Both the position numbers and the translations under genes were made by a program. The notes below the pieces were generated by a model. The model had not been told where the DNA came from. It did not search any database and saw only the letters and a list, made by a program, of their open reading frames with translations. Positions 43,192 to 53,131 of a stretch of DNA of 64,000 bases are shown here, piece by piece. This stretch comes from G963667675 sp965249215 (GTDB taxonomy: Bacteria > Chloroflexota > Dehalococcoidia > Lucifugimonadales > UBA3495), in NCBI GenBank assembly GCA_965249215.1, contig CBDFLN010000002.1:1302001-1366000 (forward strand), given 5' to 3'. The first letter of the stretch is position 1, and each line of letters opens with the position of its first letter.

Positions 43192-44459
43192 GTAGTCAGT
43201 CATGTTTGGAATCGAAGGGATAGAGCCGGTGAAGTTTGACCCTGGCGTCCTGGGTATTGAACCTCCAGTTGATGGAGGCTCGGGCGACGTTTCGCTCCGT
43301 GACCAGGGCTTGGACCTCCCGCCTGAGGGCCTCCTCGTCGGGGAGCCGCTGCCTCAGGCAGGAGCGGGACAGCACGCTGAACTCGATTTCCGCCATCCCT
43401 TCGGCAAGCTCAGGACAGGATTCAACCAACTGCCGTGCTTGGGGGTGTGGTGGAACTCCAGCCGTTTGGCGACCCGGCGGGCCTCGGCCGCTGGGAAGGT
43501 TTCGTACAGGGAAGCTGTCCTGTGGGTGTTCAGGTTGTCCAGAACCACCCGGATTACCGGGACATCGGGATGGGCCTCATCCACCAGCCAGCGCATCTGG
43601 CGGGCGAAGTCCTGCATGGTGCGCCGCTCCGTAACCGCCACGTGCCGCCAGCCGGCCAGGGGCTCACAGGCCAGGAACAAGTTGCGGGCGCCCGCCCGGC
43701 GGTACTCGTAGTCCTGCCGCCGTGGTCTCTCTGGCTGGGCCGGCAGCGGGGTACGGGTGTCAGCCAGCAACTGGGTGGAGGTCTCGTCAAAGCAGACCAC
43801 CGGCCGCTGGGGGTCATAGGGTTCGGCGTACAAATCCAGCACCTCCTCCATTGGTCAAATACGGCGGAGCTTCCGGGTGGGCCACGAACTCGGCGCTCAC
43901 CTTGGGGATGCACCACTCCTGCTTCTGCCACGGCTTGAGGGCGTTTTTTTCAGGTGCAGCCGCACCGTCTCGTGGGATAGGGAGGACGCCAACCCCAACT
44001 CCACCGCCTTGCCCGCCAAAAGGCGCAGGGTCCAGTGTTCATGCCCTTCCGGCGGTTCGGAGCAGGCCAGCGCGATGAGGTGGACTTCGCCCCGGTCGTC
44101 CAGCTTCCGGTACCGATGGGCTTGGGGTAGGTCTTTCAGAACCCCGTCCAACCCCCCTTCTGCAAAGCGCCGCTTGACCCGAAATACAGTGCCTTCGGCC
44201 ACCTCCAGCGCTTCCGCCACCCGCGGGGCACTCCACCCCTCATCCGTCTTGAGCAGAATCCGTGCCCGGATGATCACCCGGGCTGAACCTTTCCCCGCAC
44301 GAACCAGATGCTGGAGCTCGTTCCGCTGTTCCGACGTCAGCCGGACTCCATATTTTCCCCTGACCATACCGCCACCTCCCATCAACACTCTCCAGAGTCA
44401 GGGTAGCACTTTCGGTCAATTCTTTACATTACCATCTAAATCAAGTTTGACTCACTACT
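43192..44459 (-). mobile_element. IS630-family element, broken
   Basis: About 1268 bp bounded by inverted termini (GTAGTCAGTCA at 43192 and TGACTCACTAC ending 44459, one mismatch) and flanked by TA on both sides (43190-43191, 44460-44461), as expected for IS630/Tc1-type elements. The transposase inside is interrupted by two short insertions, one of which is a copy of the dispersed CCTGAGC..CGAAGG repeat. Confidence 0.88.
43196..44388 (-). pseudogene. IS630-family transposase with frame disruptions
   Basis: The N-terminal helix-turn-helix part (about 163 codons, MVRGKYGVRLTSEQRNEL onward) runs to HLKK at an A7 run near 43944-43950. The DDE part continues in the -1 frame (ALKPWQKQEWCIPKVSAEF), so the A7 tract may be a genuine programmed frameshift site. 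Then about 25 nt are inserted before MEEVLDLYAEPYDP. The catalytic block (VVCFDETSTQLL, VVLDNLNTHR) is followed by a 23-nt palindromic-repeat insertion after GSWLN near 43395-43420, breaking the last part (MAEIEFSVLSRSCLRQRLP). The gene is inactive. Confidence 0.85.
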
Positions 44460-44801
44460 AGGCCGTGCTCCCGGTTGCTTTTAGCGTATCGTGTGTCTAC
44501 GGCCAAATAGGTCGTGCACGGAAAGCAAACCGAACCGGAGCCCCACTCTTGCAGGAAAATGTTCCGGCCAGACATGGGTCATCCACCGTGCCGTCCCCAT
44601 CTTGAGGCCCCTGGCTCCATGCCGGAGTATCGCCGCCGCCTGCCGATAGGAATCGGCCAACTAGGATAGCCAGGGTGCCAGACCGAATTTCGCCAAATTT
44701 CCTTCAATCTCTCCTGTTCCGTTTGTTAAGGGGTTGTTTCCATTCTACCGGTAGGCACGCCACACCCCAAAAGCGAGCGGAACCGCCGTTCAAAGCCCGC
44801 T
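44460..44801. other. Intergenic stretch without a supportable gene
   Basis: Between the IS630 right end and the pre-peptidase-domain fragment. Short frames exist on both strands but none shows a domain or a ribosome-binding site. It may be debris of a gene lost by rearrangement. Confidence 0.4.
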
Positions 44802-45341
44802 CTACTCGGCTTCGGTAATCGTCAGCGTGTATGTGCCTACATTTCCGAGGGCACCGTCGATGGCAATGTAGTACTCCCCGGACCTCGCTGGGGTCCACTC
44901 GATGGATGCTTTGTCGCCCCATGAGCTGTCGTCCCGACGATAGTTCTCATACCAGTTTTCGGGGGCTGCCCCATCAAACGTGTACAATCTGAGATTGATG
45001 GTTTCCAGCGTTCCCCCGTTGACATCAATCATGTACGTTCGGCCCTCCATCGCATGGAATTTAAAGTAGTCGAAGTCAAAGTCGTCGTCCACGGCCCCTG
45101 CCCCTGCTTCCCCTGTCGACAATTCGGTAGCGGCGGCCGTCGTATCGCCGTGGTCATCTTCGGGATCCTCAACCGCATCAATCGCGAGGGTGTACTGGCC
45201 GGTCTTCCCGCCAAGATTCTGGACCGCAATGTAGTAGTCGCCGGAGGCCGGCACAACCCACAGTATCTGAGGTCCGGACGCTGTCCGCATACGAGACTTC
45301 CACAACTCCCGCGTTACCCCGTCGGGGCCATATAGTATACG
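44802..45341 (-). pseudogene. Pre-peptidase C-terminal (PPC) domain protein, 3' fragment
   Basis: The last about 175 codons of a secreted protein with two PPC beta-sandwich domains: SGDYYIAVQNLGGKTGQYTL (residues 21-40 of the open frame) and SGEYYIAIDGALGNVGTYTL near the end, with a DDHGDTTAAATELSTG linker that starts the second domain. The frame is open up to 45341, exactly where ISb copy A begins, so the gene was cut by that element. The N-terminal part is not found on the other side of the element, so a deletion or rearrangement accompanied or followed the insertion. Confidence 0.78.
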
Positions 45342-47063
45342 CCCGCATTTCCCAGTTAGGATAACAATAGCATATCAGCTATAATGCACCCATCGAATCA
45401 CCTATTTCCGATAATTAGCGTAACGACTCCGGAGGGACCTGATGGGTGACGGCGAAAACACCCCTCTGCGGCTCAAGTTCGACCCAAGAATCCGGTTGGA
45501 GTTTCGCGGTGCTGCCATCACCTCCGACGCCGGACTCTTACCCATCCGAGAGTTTGATGACGCCCTGGACCTTACCCACATCGCTTCCGACTAACTCCTG
45601 GAAAGCCGTACCGGCGGCAATATCCGACACCACATGGTCCCTCTGCTCCGCCAGTCCATCTACAGCCGTCTGGCCGGCTACGATGACACCAACGATGCCG
45701 AACGTCTTGCCCAAGAGCCAGCCATGAGAGTCGTGGTGGGCTGGCAAGACTCAGACAGGAACGCCGCCGGCACTAGCGAGATGGGGCGGTTTGAGACGGA
45801 GACGTTGACCCAGGAGGAGAACCTGAAGGGGCTGGCCCGGATGAATTCCCAGTGGGTGAAGAACGCTATGGCCCATACTTCGCACCGGCGAGTAATTCTG
45901 GACATGGACAGTTCGGAGAGTCCAGTGCATGGTCAGCAGGAAGGAGCCGCCTACAACGGGCACTTCGAGTGTGTCTGCTATCATCCCCTTTTTCTATTCA
46001 ACCAGTTCGGGTCAACCAGTTCGGGGACTGCGAAGGAGCGACGCTGAGACCTGGCAACGTCCATAGCGCCGAGGGCTGGCAGGAACTTCTTGAGCCGGTG
46101 GTAAAAGGATACCGGGAGAAAGGACTGCGGTTGCTGTTCCGGGGTGACGCTGCTTTTGGCAAGCCGGAGCTATACGAGTATCTGGAACAAGAAAAGACAG
46201 GGTATGCCATCCGGCTTTCAGCTAACGCGGTGCTTCTAACGCGGTGCTTCAGAGAGAAATAGCGCACTTGCTGGTACGACCTGCCGAGTGGCCTTCCAGG
46301 AAACCGACCGTCTGCTACCATGACTTCACTTACCAGGCCCAGAGCTGGAGTGTTCCCCGGCGAGTGGTAGCCAAGGTGGAATGGCATCAAGGGGAGCTAT
46401 TTCCCAGGCTTGGTTTCATCGTGACAAACCTGAGCTATCCACCCAAAGGCATAGTCCGCTTCTACAATGGCCGTGGCACGGCGGAGCAATAGATAAATGA
46501 GGGGAAGTACGCCCTGAACTGGACCAGGCTGTCGTGCCACAAGTTCATGGCCAATCAGGTGAGGCTGGGGCTGTTCATCCTGGCTTACAACCTGGGCAAC
46601 TTCGTCAGAAGGCTGGCCTTGCCGGAGGCGATGAAGCGCTGGTCGCTGACCAGTCTTCAGACCAGGCTGATCAAGACCGGTGGGCGGCTGGTACGACACG
46701 CTCGCAGACTGGTGTTCCAGCTTGCTGAGGTCTTGGTGGCCAGGGGAACGCTGGCCGTACGCCTCAGGCGGATGGAACGGATCAGCCAGCTTCGGCTGGC
46801 ACTTGGCTAGCTTGCTTTGAGAGCACCGGTATTCAGGACGGTGATGGGGTCGTCCAGCGCAAACAGGCTGCCCCAAGGGAGCAACTTGGGCACAGACAGG
46901 CGATTGTGGGCTGTTATGCTTGGCAGGGAGAAGGCTACCTCATGAGAGTGGAGCAATTGAGTGAATCGGAGGGCAGTTGACGCGCTCATGGTGACCTATT
47001 ATAGTCCGAGCCATCCAAGAGGGAACATGTTCAGGAAAATCAGTTTGATCTGGGAAATACCGG
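45342..47063 (+). mobile_element. ISb copy A, IS1380-family, inactivated
   Basis: About 1722 bp, delimited by comparison with copy B (54741-58231). Terminal repeats are CCCGCATTTCCCAG (left) and CCGGTATTTCCCAG (right, complement), two mismatches in 14. No target duplication is visible (left flank ATACG, right flank TTAAC), in line with rearrangement. Compared with copy B it lacks 58 nt near the left end, lost between two TAGCAT repeats. Confidence 0.88.
45442..46810 (+). pseudogene. IS1380-family transposase (ISb copy A), multiply broken
   Basis: The protein can be followed from MGDGENTPLRLKFDPRI to LQTRLIKTGGRLVRHARRLV. Lesions: an in-frame TAA after THIASD near 45591, a 14-nt tandem duplication of AACCAGTTCGGGTC near 46000-46027, a 14-nt duplication around GCGGTGCTTCTAAC near 46225-46250, and a TAG replacing Trp in AEQWIKEGKYAL near 46490. 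The first two lesions are shared with copy B. YNGRGTAEQ and LAYNLGNFVRRLALP mark it as IS1380 type but a different element from ISa. Confidence 0.88.
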
Positions 47064-47141
47064 TTAACGACCCCAAAGCGGAAGTTTAGCTCTGCAAAGG
47101 ATGGCCGGGTGACGAGGCCCTGTAGCTGACGGCGAGGGGAT

Positions 47142-48059
47142 ATGCAAAGGTTCCTGGTACGGCGGTTGTTCATAACCATCCTCACCCTTCTGGCCGTATC
47201 GGTCATCATCTTCGCCTTGGCCAGAGCAGCCGGAGACCCCAGGTCCCTGTTGCTAAGCCGGCAGGCCCGTGTTGCCCAATGGGACGCTCTTGGGGAAAAG
47301 CTGGGCCTCAACAAGTCGTACATTCACCAGTACGGCATATTCATGAAGGACTTGGTCCAAGGTGACTTCGGCTACTCAATAAGAGAACGACGCCCCGTCA
47401 TAGACGTCATCGGAGAGCGCATACGGCCCACCGTCGAGTTGGGGCTTGCCGCCTTGTTATGGTCCACCATGGTGGGGGTGCCCCTGGGCATCCTCGGCGC
47501 GGTGCGACGGGACGGAATTTTCGACCGCATCGGGAAATTCATAGCCCTTATTGGACAATCAGCCCCTAACTTCTGGATTGGGATAATGCTGATATTCTTC
47601 TTTGCCGTGAGGTTAGAATGGTTGCCGCCTTCCGGCCGGGAGGACCCAGAGTCAATTGTTCTTCCCGCCATCACCTTGGGGTGGTGGTTCGTAGCGGTGA
47701 ACATGAGGCTGATCCGTTCGGCCATGCTCGATGTGCTGGACTCAGAGTTCATTAAGCTAGCCCGGGCCAAGGGCGCTTCCGAGAGGTCCATCATCTGGAA
47801 GCACGCCCTGAAAAACGCCTTGATACCAGCGTTGACCTTTGCCGGCATCAGCCTGGGCAGCATGGTGACCAGCTCGGTGGTCGTCGAGATCGTCTTCGCT
47901 TGGCCCGGTCTGGGACGGCTGGCGGTAGACTCTATGACCAGGTCGGACTACCCGGTACTCCAGGGAGTAGTCATCATCTTCACTTTGCTGTACCTGGCGT
48001 CCGCTCTATTGGTAGACATTCTTTATGCCTATATCGATCCCAGGATTCGATATACCTAG
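47142..48059 (+). CDS. ABC transporter permease, DppB/OppB type
   Basis: A 305-residue inner-membrane permease for peptides or related solutes. The N-terminal helix (LFITILTLLAVSVIIFALAR) precedes the DPRSLLLSRQAR loop, and five further helices follow. The EAA-type loop is SEFIKLARAKGASERSIIWKHALKNALIP near residues 205-233, which contacts the ATPases. The C-terminus AYIDPRIRYT is typical. It is the first gene of a permease-permease-binding-protein cluster; no ATPase gene is present in the window. Confidence 0.93.
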   Translation: MQRFLVRRLFITILTLLAVSVIIFALARAAGDPRSLLLSRQARVAQWDALGEKLGLNKSYIHQYGIFMKDLVQGDFGYSIRERRPVIDVIGERIRPTVELGLAALLWSTMVGVPLGILGAVRRDGIFDRIGKFIALIGQSAPNFWIGIMLIFFFAVRLEWLPPSGREDPESIVLPAITLGWWFVAVNMRLIRSAMLDVLDSEFIKLARAKGASERSIIWKHALKNALIPALTFAGISLGSMVTSSVVVEIVFAWPGLGRLAVDSMTRSDYPVLQGVVIIFTLLYLASALLVDILYAYIDPRIRYT

Positions 48060-48077
48060 GGGCCAGGAGTAGCGACC

Positions 48078-49166
48078 ATGGCAGCGGACGCCGCCAGCGG
48101 CATTGTTTTAGCTCCGGAAACCCTGGGCGTCCGGGTGCGCAGGGTAGTACGTAGGCTCCGGCGTTTGCCTTTAATACCGGTGTTCATACTGATGGTTCTG
48201 GTAGTCTGCGGAATCACCGCCCCTTGGATTTCTCCCGAAGACCCTGTAAACGGCGACCTGTCTGATAGAGTCCTGCCGCCTTTCTGGGAAGGAGCCAAAT
48301 ACCTCCCCAAGACGGTCGTAGAAGAGAGGGCCATAGGGCAAGGTCTTCGCGAGGTCGAGATCGGAAGCAGTGACTTCGAGGAGGCCGTAGCGGCAGAGGA
48401 GGCCTTAGCGATAAAGGAGGGCCGGCCGGTCAGGGAAATCGGACTGGGAGACCAGCTACTTGTAAAGACCAGGGAGGGCGGCACCACCAGGTTCTTCCTG
48501 GGCACGGACCAACTGGGCCGGGACATATTGAGCCGGCTCTTTCTCGGCGCTCGAATCTCTCTGATAGTTGCTGCCATCACCCTTGGGGTCGGCGGCACCA
48601 TAGGCTCCTTTATGGGCCTGCTGTCCGGCTACTATGGCGGCTGGGTTGACGAGTTGATAATGCGCCTGGTGGACATCGTGCTCTCAATACCCATCTTGTT
48701 GGTGACACTGGTCCTGGTGGCGTCTTTGGGTTCGTCCTTTCAACTCATCGTAGCGGTCCTGTCGCTGTTAATATGGCCCCTTTTCGCTCGGGTGACGCGA
48801 GGAGAAGTGCTGCAATTGAAGACCATGGACTACATAGCCCTGGCCCGGGTGTCCGGGGCCAGCGGACTGCGTATCATGATCGTTCACCTGTTCCCGGGGG
48901 TCTTCAACACCTTGATAATCATCGCCACGCTGAACGTTGGCGTAGTCATCTTGGTGGAAGCCTCGCTGAGCTTCCTGGGTGCGGGAGTCCCCCCGCCCAC
49001 GCCGGCGTGGGGTTCCATGGTGGCCGACGGCCGGGACCACTTAGCTGATGGCTGGTGGGTCTCCACCATGCCCGGACTGGCCATCGCGCTTACCGTGATA
49101 TCCCTGAACCTCTTCGGCGACTGGTTGAGGGATACCCTGGATCCGAGGCTCCGCCAGCTGAACTAG
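48078..49166 (+). CDS. ABC transporter permease, DppC/OppC type, with periplasmic insert
   Basis: A 362-residue partner permease. The core from FLGTDQLGRDILSRLFLGAR to the C-terminal DTLDPRLRQLN is standard, including the EAA loop MDYIALARVSGASGLRIMIVHLFP near residue 250. Between the first helix (about residues 33-53) and the GTDXXGRD motif there are about 80 residues rich in Glu (EEAVAAEEALAIKEGRPV), where most DppC proteins have some 30. The insert would lie outside the membrane and might contact the binding protein. It starts 18 bp after the first permease gene. Confidence 0.92.
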   Translation: MAADAASGIVLAPETLGVRVRRVVRRLRRLPLIPVFILMVLVVCGITAPWISPEDPVNGDLSDRVLPPFWEGAKYLPKTVVEERAIGQGLREVEIGSSDFEEAVAAEEALAIKEGRPVREIGLGDQLLVKTREGGTTRFFLGTDQLGRDILSRLFLGARISLIVAAITLGVGGTIGSFMGLLSGYYGGWVDELIMRLVDIVLSIPILLVTLVLVASLGSSFQLIVAVLSLLIWPLFARVTRGEVLQLKTMDYIALARVSGASGLRIMIVHLFPGVFNTLIIIATLNVGVVILVEASLSFLGAGVPPPTPAWGSMVADGRDHLADGWWVSTMPGLAIALTVISLNLFGDWLRDTLDPRLRQLN

Positions 49167-49460
49167 CTCGGCCAGGGGGTAGGGACTGCGGGAGTCTTCC
49201 ATAGGCCCATCTTCAGCCGCTGCCCAATATCCCTTGTATCCGATCTCTTTCCGCTGATCAATTCCCGTCCCTGGTTAGATTCGTCTAGAGGCCCTCGGGC
49301 CAGCCCGGTGCACCCCCGACCCACTCTAGCCTGGCGGGGATGGACTGGTTGGGGTATGCCACTGACTCATAGGTGCACATGGTAAGCCGGCGGACTGGGA
49401 AAAACACCTTAGTGTCTTTGGTGACGATTAATGCCATACCTAGCGTTGCTATTGTACTAG

Positions 49461-49489
49461 TTGACAAGAAAATCGGGGGCTGCTAGTGT
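49461..49489 (+). promoter_or_regulatory. Promoter for the binding-protein gene
   Basis: TTGACA (49461-49466), 17 bp, TAGTGT (49484-49489). It gives the substrate-binding-protein gene its own transcript, allowing higher expression than the permeases. No gene is seen in 49167-49460. Confidence 0.6.
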
Positions 49490-49564
49490 GTTCGGCAAAC
49501 CACACTGTTGCCGTCGCGCAAAGCCATGAGACCCAGACAATTACAAAGGACTGGAGATGTAGCG

Positions 49565-51367
49565 ATGTCTAAACGACCTTGGTGGAATCTTGGATTATTC
49601 GTCCCAATGCTGGTTGCGCTGGTATTGGCGACAGCGGTGTCCTGCGGGGGAGACGCCACTGCAACCCCAGCGCCCCAGCCTACTGACGTGCCGGCGGAGG
49701 CCACTGCGGCGCCGGCGCCTACTGCGACTGCGGCGCCGGCCGACGTGATGACCGGAGATGAACCCTATGGGACTCTTCGTATCGCCCACCCGGAGCAGGG
49801 CGTCTATACCGGACATCCCGGAATGACCGGCTATCCCCAGGCCGGGCATGTCACCATGGCTGCTTACGAAGGACTGACTGGGCGCAACCTCCAGGGAGAA
49901 TACTTCCCCAGGGTGGCCAAGGAGTGGACTATCGCCCCCGATAACCTGACCTGGACCTTCAAGCTTAACCAGGGGATTCAATTCCACGGCGGCTGGGGGG
50001 AGATGACCGCCGAGGACATGGTATGGTCCATTTCCCAGGCCGGGGCCGAGGGCTCCGAACACCCTTCCTCAAGCCAGATTAGGGCCAAACTTCTGAATCC
50101 GGAAGGCTATATCAAAGCCTTAGATGACTATACCATCGAGGTGAACACCGGCAGCCCCACGTGGGACATGCTCTTTGTCGTAACTACTCCTGGCGTAGAC
50201 GGAGCATGGGTGGTCAGCAAGAAGCAGGTCGAGGAGCTGACCGAAACGATAGGATTGGAAGCGGCCAACTCGCAGTTGGTCGGCACCGGGCCTTGGGAGT
50301 TGGTGGAGCAGCGCACCGGCGAGTTCTGGAAGTTCAAGGCATTCCGGGACCACCACATAAAGGTTCCCTTCTTCGACGAGATGACATTCCTCGAAATACC
50401 CGAAGAGTCCACCCGCGTAGCCAACTTCCAGGTGGGCAGGGTGGATACCTTTTTGGCGGCCCTAGACACCGTGCCTGCGCTGGGGGAGACACCCGATATC
50501 AAGTTCATGGCCCAGAAGGACGGCTCCGAGTCAGCCCTGACCTTGTTTGGCAGCTACTACGCGACCTCCGATGGAGACAATTGTCCGGCGGCCGCAGTGT
50601 GCCCTGCGCCCGGGTGGGACCCCGACGCGCCCTATGTATCCAGCAACCCTGATGTTAACTCCCCCGAGTGGGAACGGGCCCGGAAGGTGCGCAAGGCCAT
50701 GGGGCTGGCCATAGATAGGGATAAGATTGTAGAGGAGCTCCTCGGGGGTGAGGGATCGCCCCTTTCGATCTGGGGGTGGGCCACTTTTGCTCATCGGGCC
50801 AAGCCCGAATGGAAGTGGGAGTACGACGTGGAGCGGGCCAAGCAGCTCTTAAAAGAGGCGGGCTACGAGGATGGCTTCGAGTTGGAAATCGCGCCCGCCA
50901 TCCGCGGTACTGCCGCCGAAGTAGAGACCTGCGAGGCGGTAGCTGACATGTGGGCGGATATAGGCATTACCGCCCGTATCCAGAGGGTTCCTTTCGGCAC
51001 CATGGCCGACGATATCATAGACCGCACGGAAAAGAGAGTAGTCTGCTTCGGCACCAACCCCCTGCTAGAACCCGTATTGTTATACGAGCTCGGCTATCAA
51101 CCTGATACGCTTTTTAGCGTTGGCCTAGACCACCCCTTCCTAAGTCCGCTTGTAGTAAAGGCCTATGGCACCTTCGACCCGGAGGAACGCTGGAGGCTTC
51201 AGGTTGAGATAGGTGACTGGCTCTGGGACAACTCCCTGGACATCGGGTTGTACTCGGTCAACAATATTTACCCGCTGGGCCCCAAGCTGGATAGCTGGGA
51301 GGACCGCCTGGAGACCGGGGACACACGACGCCTAAGCGCCCTGGAATGGGCACCTCATCGGAAGTAG
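49565..51367 (+). CDS. Extracellular solute-binding protein family 5 (peptide-type) lipoprotein
   Basis: A 600-residue family 5 binding protein serving the two permeases. The signal MSKRPWWNLGLFVPMLVA ends in a lipobox (TAVSC near residue 27), then a Thr/Ala/Pro-rich spacer (ATPAPQPTDVPAEATAAP) leads to the domain. Family motifs include GLTGRNLQGEYFPRVAKEW near residue 98, LTWTFKLNQGIQFHGGWGEM near residue 127 and the C-terminal lobe with YDVERAKQLLKEAGYEDG near residue 420. ATG 49565 is preferred over an in-frame ATG 57 nt upstream because GGAGATG precedes it. Ligand unknown. Confidence 0.92.
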   Translation: MSKRPWWNLGLFVPMLVALVLATAVSCGGDATATPAPQPTDVPAEATAAPAPTATAAPADVMTGDEPYGTLRIAHPEQGVYTGHPGMTGYPQAGHVTMAAYEGLTGRNLQGEYFPRVAKEWTIAPDNLTWTFKLNQGIQFHGGWGEMTAEDMVWSISQAGAEGSEHPSSSQIRAKLLNPEGYIKALDDYTIEVNTGSPTWDMLFVVTTPGVDGAWVVSKKQVEELTETIGLEAANSQLVGTGPWELVEQRTGEFWKFKAFRDHHIKVPFFDEMTFLEIPEESTRVANFQVGRVDTFLAALDTVPALGETPDIKFMAQKDGSESALTLFGSYYATSDGDNCPAAAVCPAPGWDPDAPYVSSNPDVNSPEWERARKVRKAMGLAIDRDKIVEELLGGEGSPLSIWGWATFAHRAKPEWKWEYDVERAKQLLKEAGYEDGFELEIAPAIRGTAAEVETCEAVADMWADIGITARIQRVPFGTMADDIIDRTEKRVVCFGTNPLLEPVLLYELGYQPDTLFSVGLDHPFLSPLVVKAYGTFDPEERWRLQVEIGDWLWDNSLDIGLYSVNNIYPLGPKLDSWEDRLETGDTRRLSALEWAPHRK

Positions 51368-51510
51368 GGAGCGAGCCATGGCGCATGCTATTGTCCCACG
51401 GGTAAGGGGCAAGAGCTTCAGGGGTAAGCTTCGAAACCCTTGGTGCTACTCCTGGTAGGTGGGGGAGTTTTTGGTATACCTACCGTGGATTCCCCCTCCC
51501 AAAAAAGAGA

Positions 51511-51566
51511 GTGGAAGTGTGACGGGACCCGTCCAAGGAGGATCCCGTCACACTTCCACTTTTGTT
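51511..51566. terminator. Strong bidirectional terminator
   Basis: A perfect 17-bp stem, GTGGAAGTGTGACGGGA (51511-51527) with its complement at 51543-51559, and a 15-nt loop. T-rich sequence follows on the plus strand and an A-run (51501-51506) lies on the other side, so it can serve the binding-protein gene and the convergent deacetylase gene. Confidence 0.92.
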
Positions 51567-51669
51567 TTCCGCGTCGTGAATCGACGTAATCAGAGCAGCC
51601 TGGATAAGTAATCGGCCAAGGTGCGCCTGTTGGGACGAATACACACCGGGTTCGCTGGGCTACTGGGCA

Positions 51670-52542
51670 CTAGTTGCCGACGGACGCGGAGTTGTACCAG
51701 TCCAGGATCTCGCTTCCGGTCATGAAGACCACCCATTCGAACTGCCTAATGTAGTCGAAGATCCGATCGTAGTACTTAATGCGATGGGGGACGCCGGTGA
51801 TGTAAGGATGGGTAGAAACAGCCATTATGCGAACGCCCTCTGCGCCCTCACGGTACAGGGTGTCGAACTGGTCGCGGGCCCGTTTGAAGATCTCCGGGGA
51901 CCGGTGGTGTTGGATCAAATAGATGGGGATATCGTTCAGCTCCACTGTGTAGGGAAGGGCTACCAACCGGCCGCTCTTGACCTTCATCTCATAGGGCTGG
52001 TCGTCGTTGCACCAATCGGCCAGGTATTCGATTCCCTCTTCAGCCAGTATGTCCGGGGTGTCAAAGGTCTCAGCCAGGCCCGGCCCCATCCACCCCCGGG
52101 GCGCGCTGCCGGTGAACTCCCGTATGGTGCTGATGGTGCGGCGGATCACTTCGCGCTCGTCGGGCTCGTTGTTGATGACCCGCTGTATAAATCCGTGGGC
52201 CAGCATCTCCCAACCCGAGTCCAGGCTTTCCCGGACCAGTTGGGGATAGCTTAGGCAGACCGATGCGTTGAGGCTCACCGTGGCCCGGACTCTGTAGCCG
52301 TCCAACACCCGCTTAAGTCTCCAGAATCCGACACGTAATCCATAATCGAACCAACCGAAGTTGGGTATATCCGGGATGAGGCTCACTCCCTGGGGATTGG
52401 GCAGCACGGTGCGGGCCATGGGAGCATTGATGTCCCACTCTTCCACGTTGATGATGGGCCAGACAATGACCCTGGCATTATCCGGCCCTCGAAGCGGCTC
52501 CCGGTGGAAGATGGGAGAGTAATCGGCGCGAGGATTGGCCAT
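51670..52542 (-). CDS. Polysaccharide deacetylase-like (PuuE/allantoinase-type) protein
   Basis: A 290-residue NodB-homology (carbohydrate esterase 4-like) protein. It resembles the cofactor-poor allantoinase PuuE: YGLRVGFWRLKRVLDGYRVR near residue 67, WEMLAHGFIQRVINN near residue 110, TIREFTGSAPRGWMGPGLAE near residue 137 and IMAVSTHPYITGVPHR near residue 238. The acidic pair of classical deacetylases is replaced by INVEEWD, common in PuuE-type members. Possible roles are ureide, polysaccharide or N-acyl substrate hydrolysis. It converges with the binding-protein gene. Confidence 0.85.
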   Translation of the reverse strand: MANPRADYSPIFHREPLRGPDNARVIVWPIINVEEWDINAPMARTVLPNPQGVSLIPDIPNFGWFDYGLRVGFWRLKRVLDGYRVRATVSLNASVCLSYPQLVRESLDSGWEMLAHGFIQRVINNEPDEREVIRRTISTIREFTGSAPRGWMGPGLAETFDTPDILAEEGIEYLADWCNDDQPYEMKVKSGRLVALPYTVELNDIPIYLIQHHRSPEIFKRARDQFDTLYREGAEGVRIMAVSTHPYITGVPHRIKYYDRIFDYIRQFEWVVFMTGSEILDWYNSASVGN

Positions 52543-52699
52543 TTTAGTTCCTTTAGCTTTCAGGGGTCAGCTTTCAGCTATTGGCTTTAAGCCACCTTCG
52601 GCGGCCTGTTATTGAGCTGTACATTTATCAGCAAACGTATAAGCAAACGCTCTTATGGGTGGGCGGGTGGGAATCTAGGAACCGGTTCAGATGGGACAC

Positions 52700-53131
52700 T
52701 TAAAGTTGGCTACGGCCTACCGTCAGCGAATAAAACACTATGTAGGTTCCGGCTACGACCATTAATCCAGATGCGATAGGCTGAATAAAGGGGAGGACCT
52801 TGCGCATCAGTGTCACCATGGCTCCCTTGAAAATGGCCATCCCTATAGTAAGGGCCATAATCACCATTCCCATACCCAAGGCGAAGAGGAAAAAGTTGCT
52901 CGCTACCTTCTGTACACTTAATCCGGCCACACCAATGCCGACCACAATTACGAAATTAGTTAAGGCGCAGCTTAATGAAGCCGTTCCATAGCTCACACCG
53001 AACAGGAAGTATCCCTTGGTGCTGACCTGGGTGGGATCCCCCATACGATTAGCCGCCCGGGCGGCCAATCCGCTGTACAGTTTGCCTCCTCCCGTCATCC
53101 AGGCTCCTAACAAGACTAGTCCTGGACCAAA
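52700..53131 (-). pseudogene. CcdA/DsbD-like transmembrane protein, 3' part
   Basis: About 143 codons of a multi-span membrane protein like CcdA, which passes electrons across the membrane for cytochrome c maturation or thiol redox. GYFLFGVSYGTASLSCAL contains the conserved Cys of the later half. Further helices are NFVIVVGIGVAG, FFLFALGMGMVIMALTIGMAIF and SGLMVVAGTYIVFYSL. The 5' half is missing: at 53131 the frame runs into the tail of an IS630-type transposase. It is most likely a truncated remnant. Confidence 0.72.
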
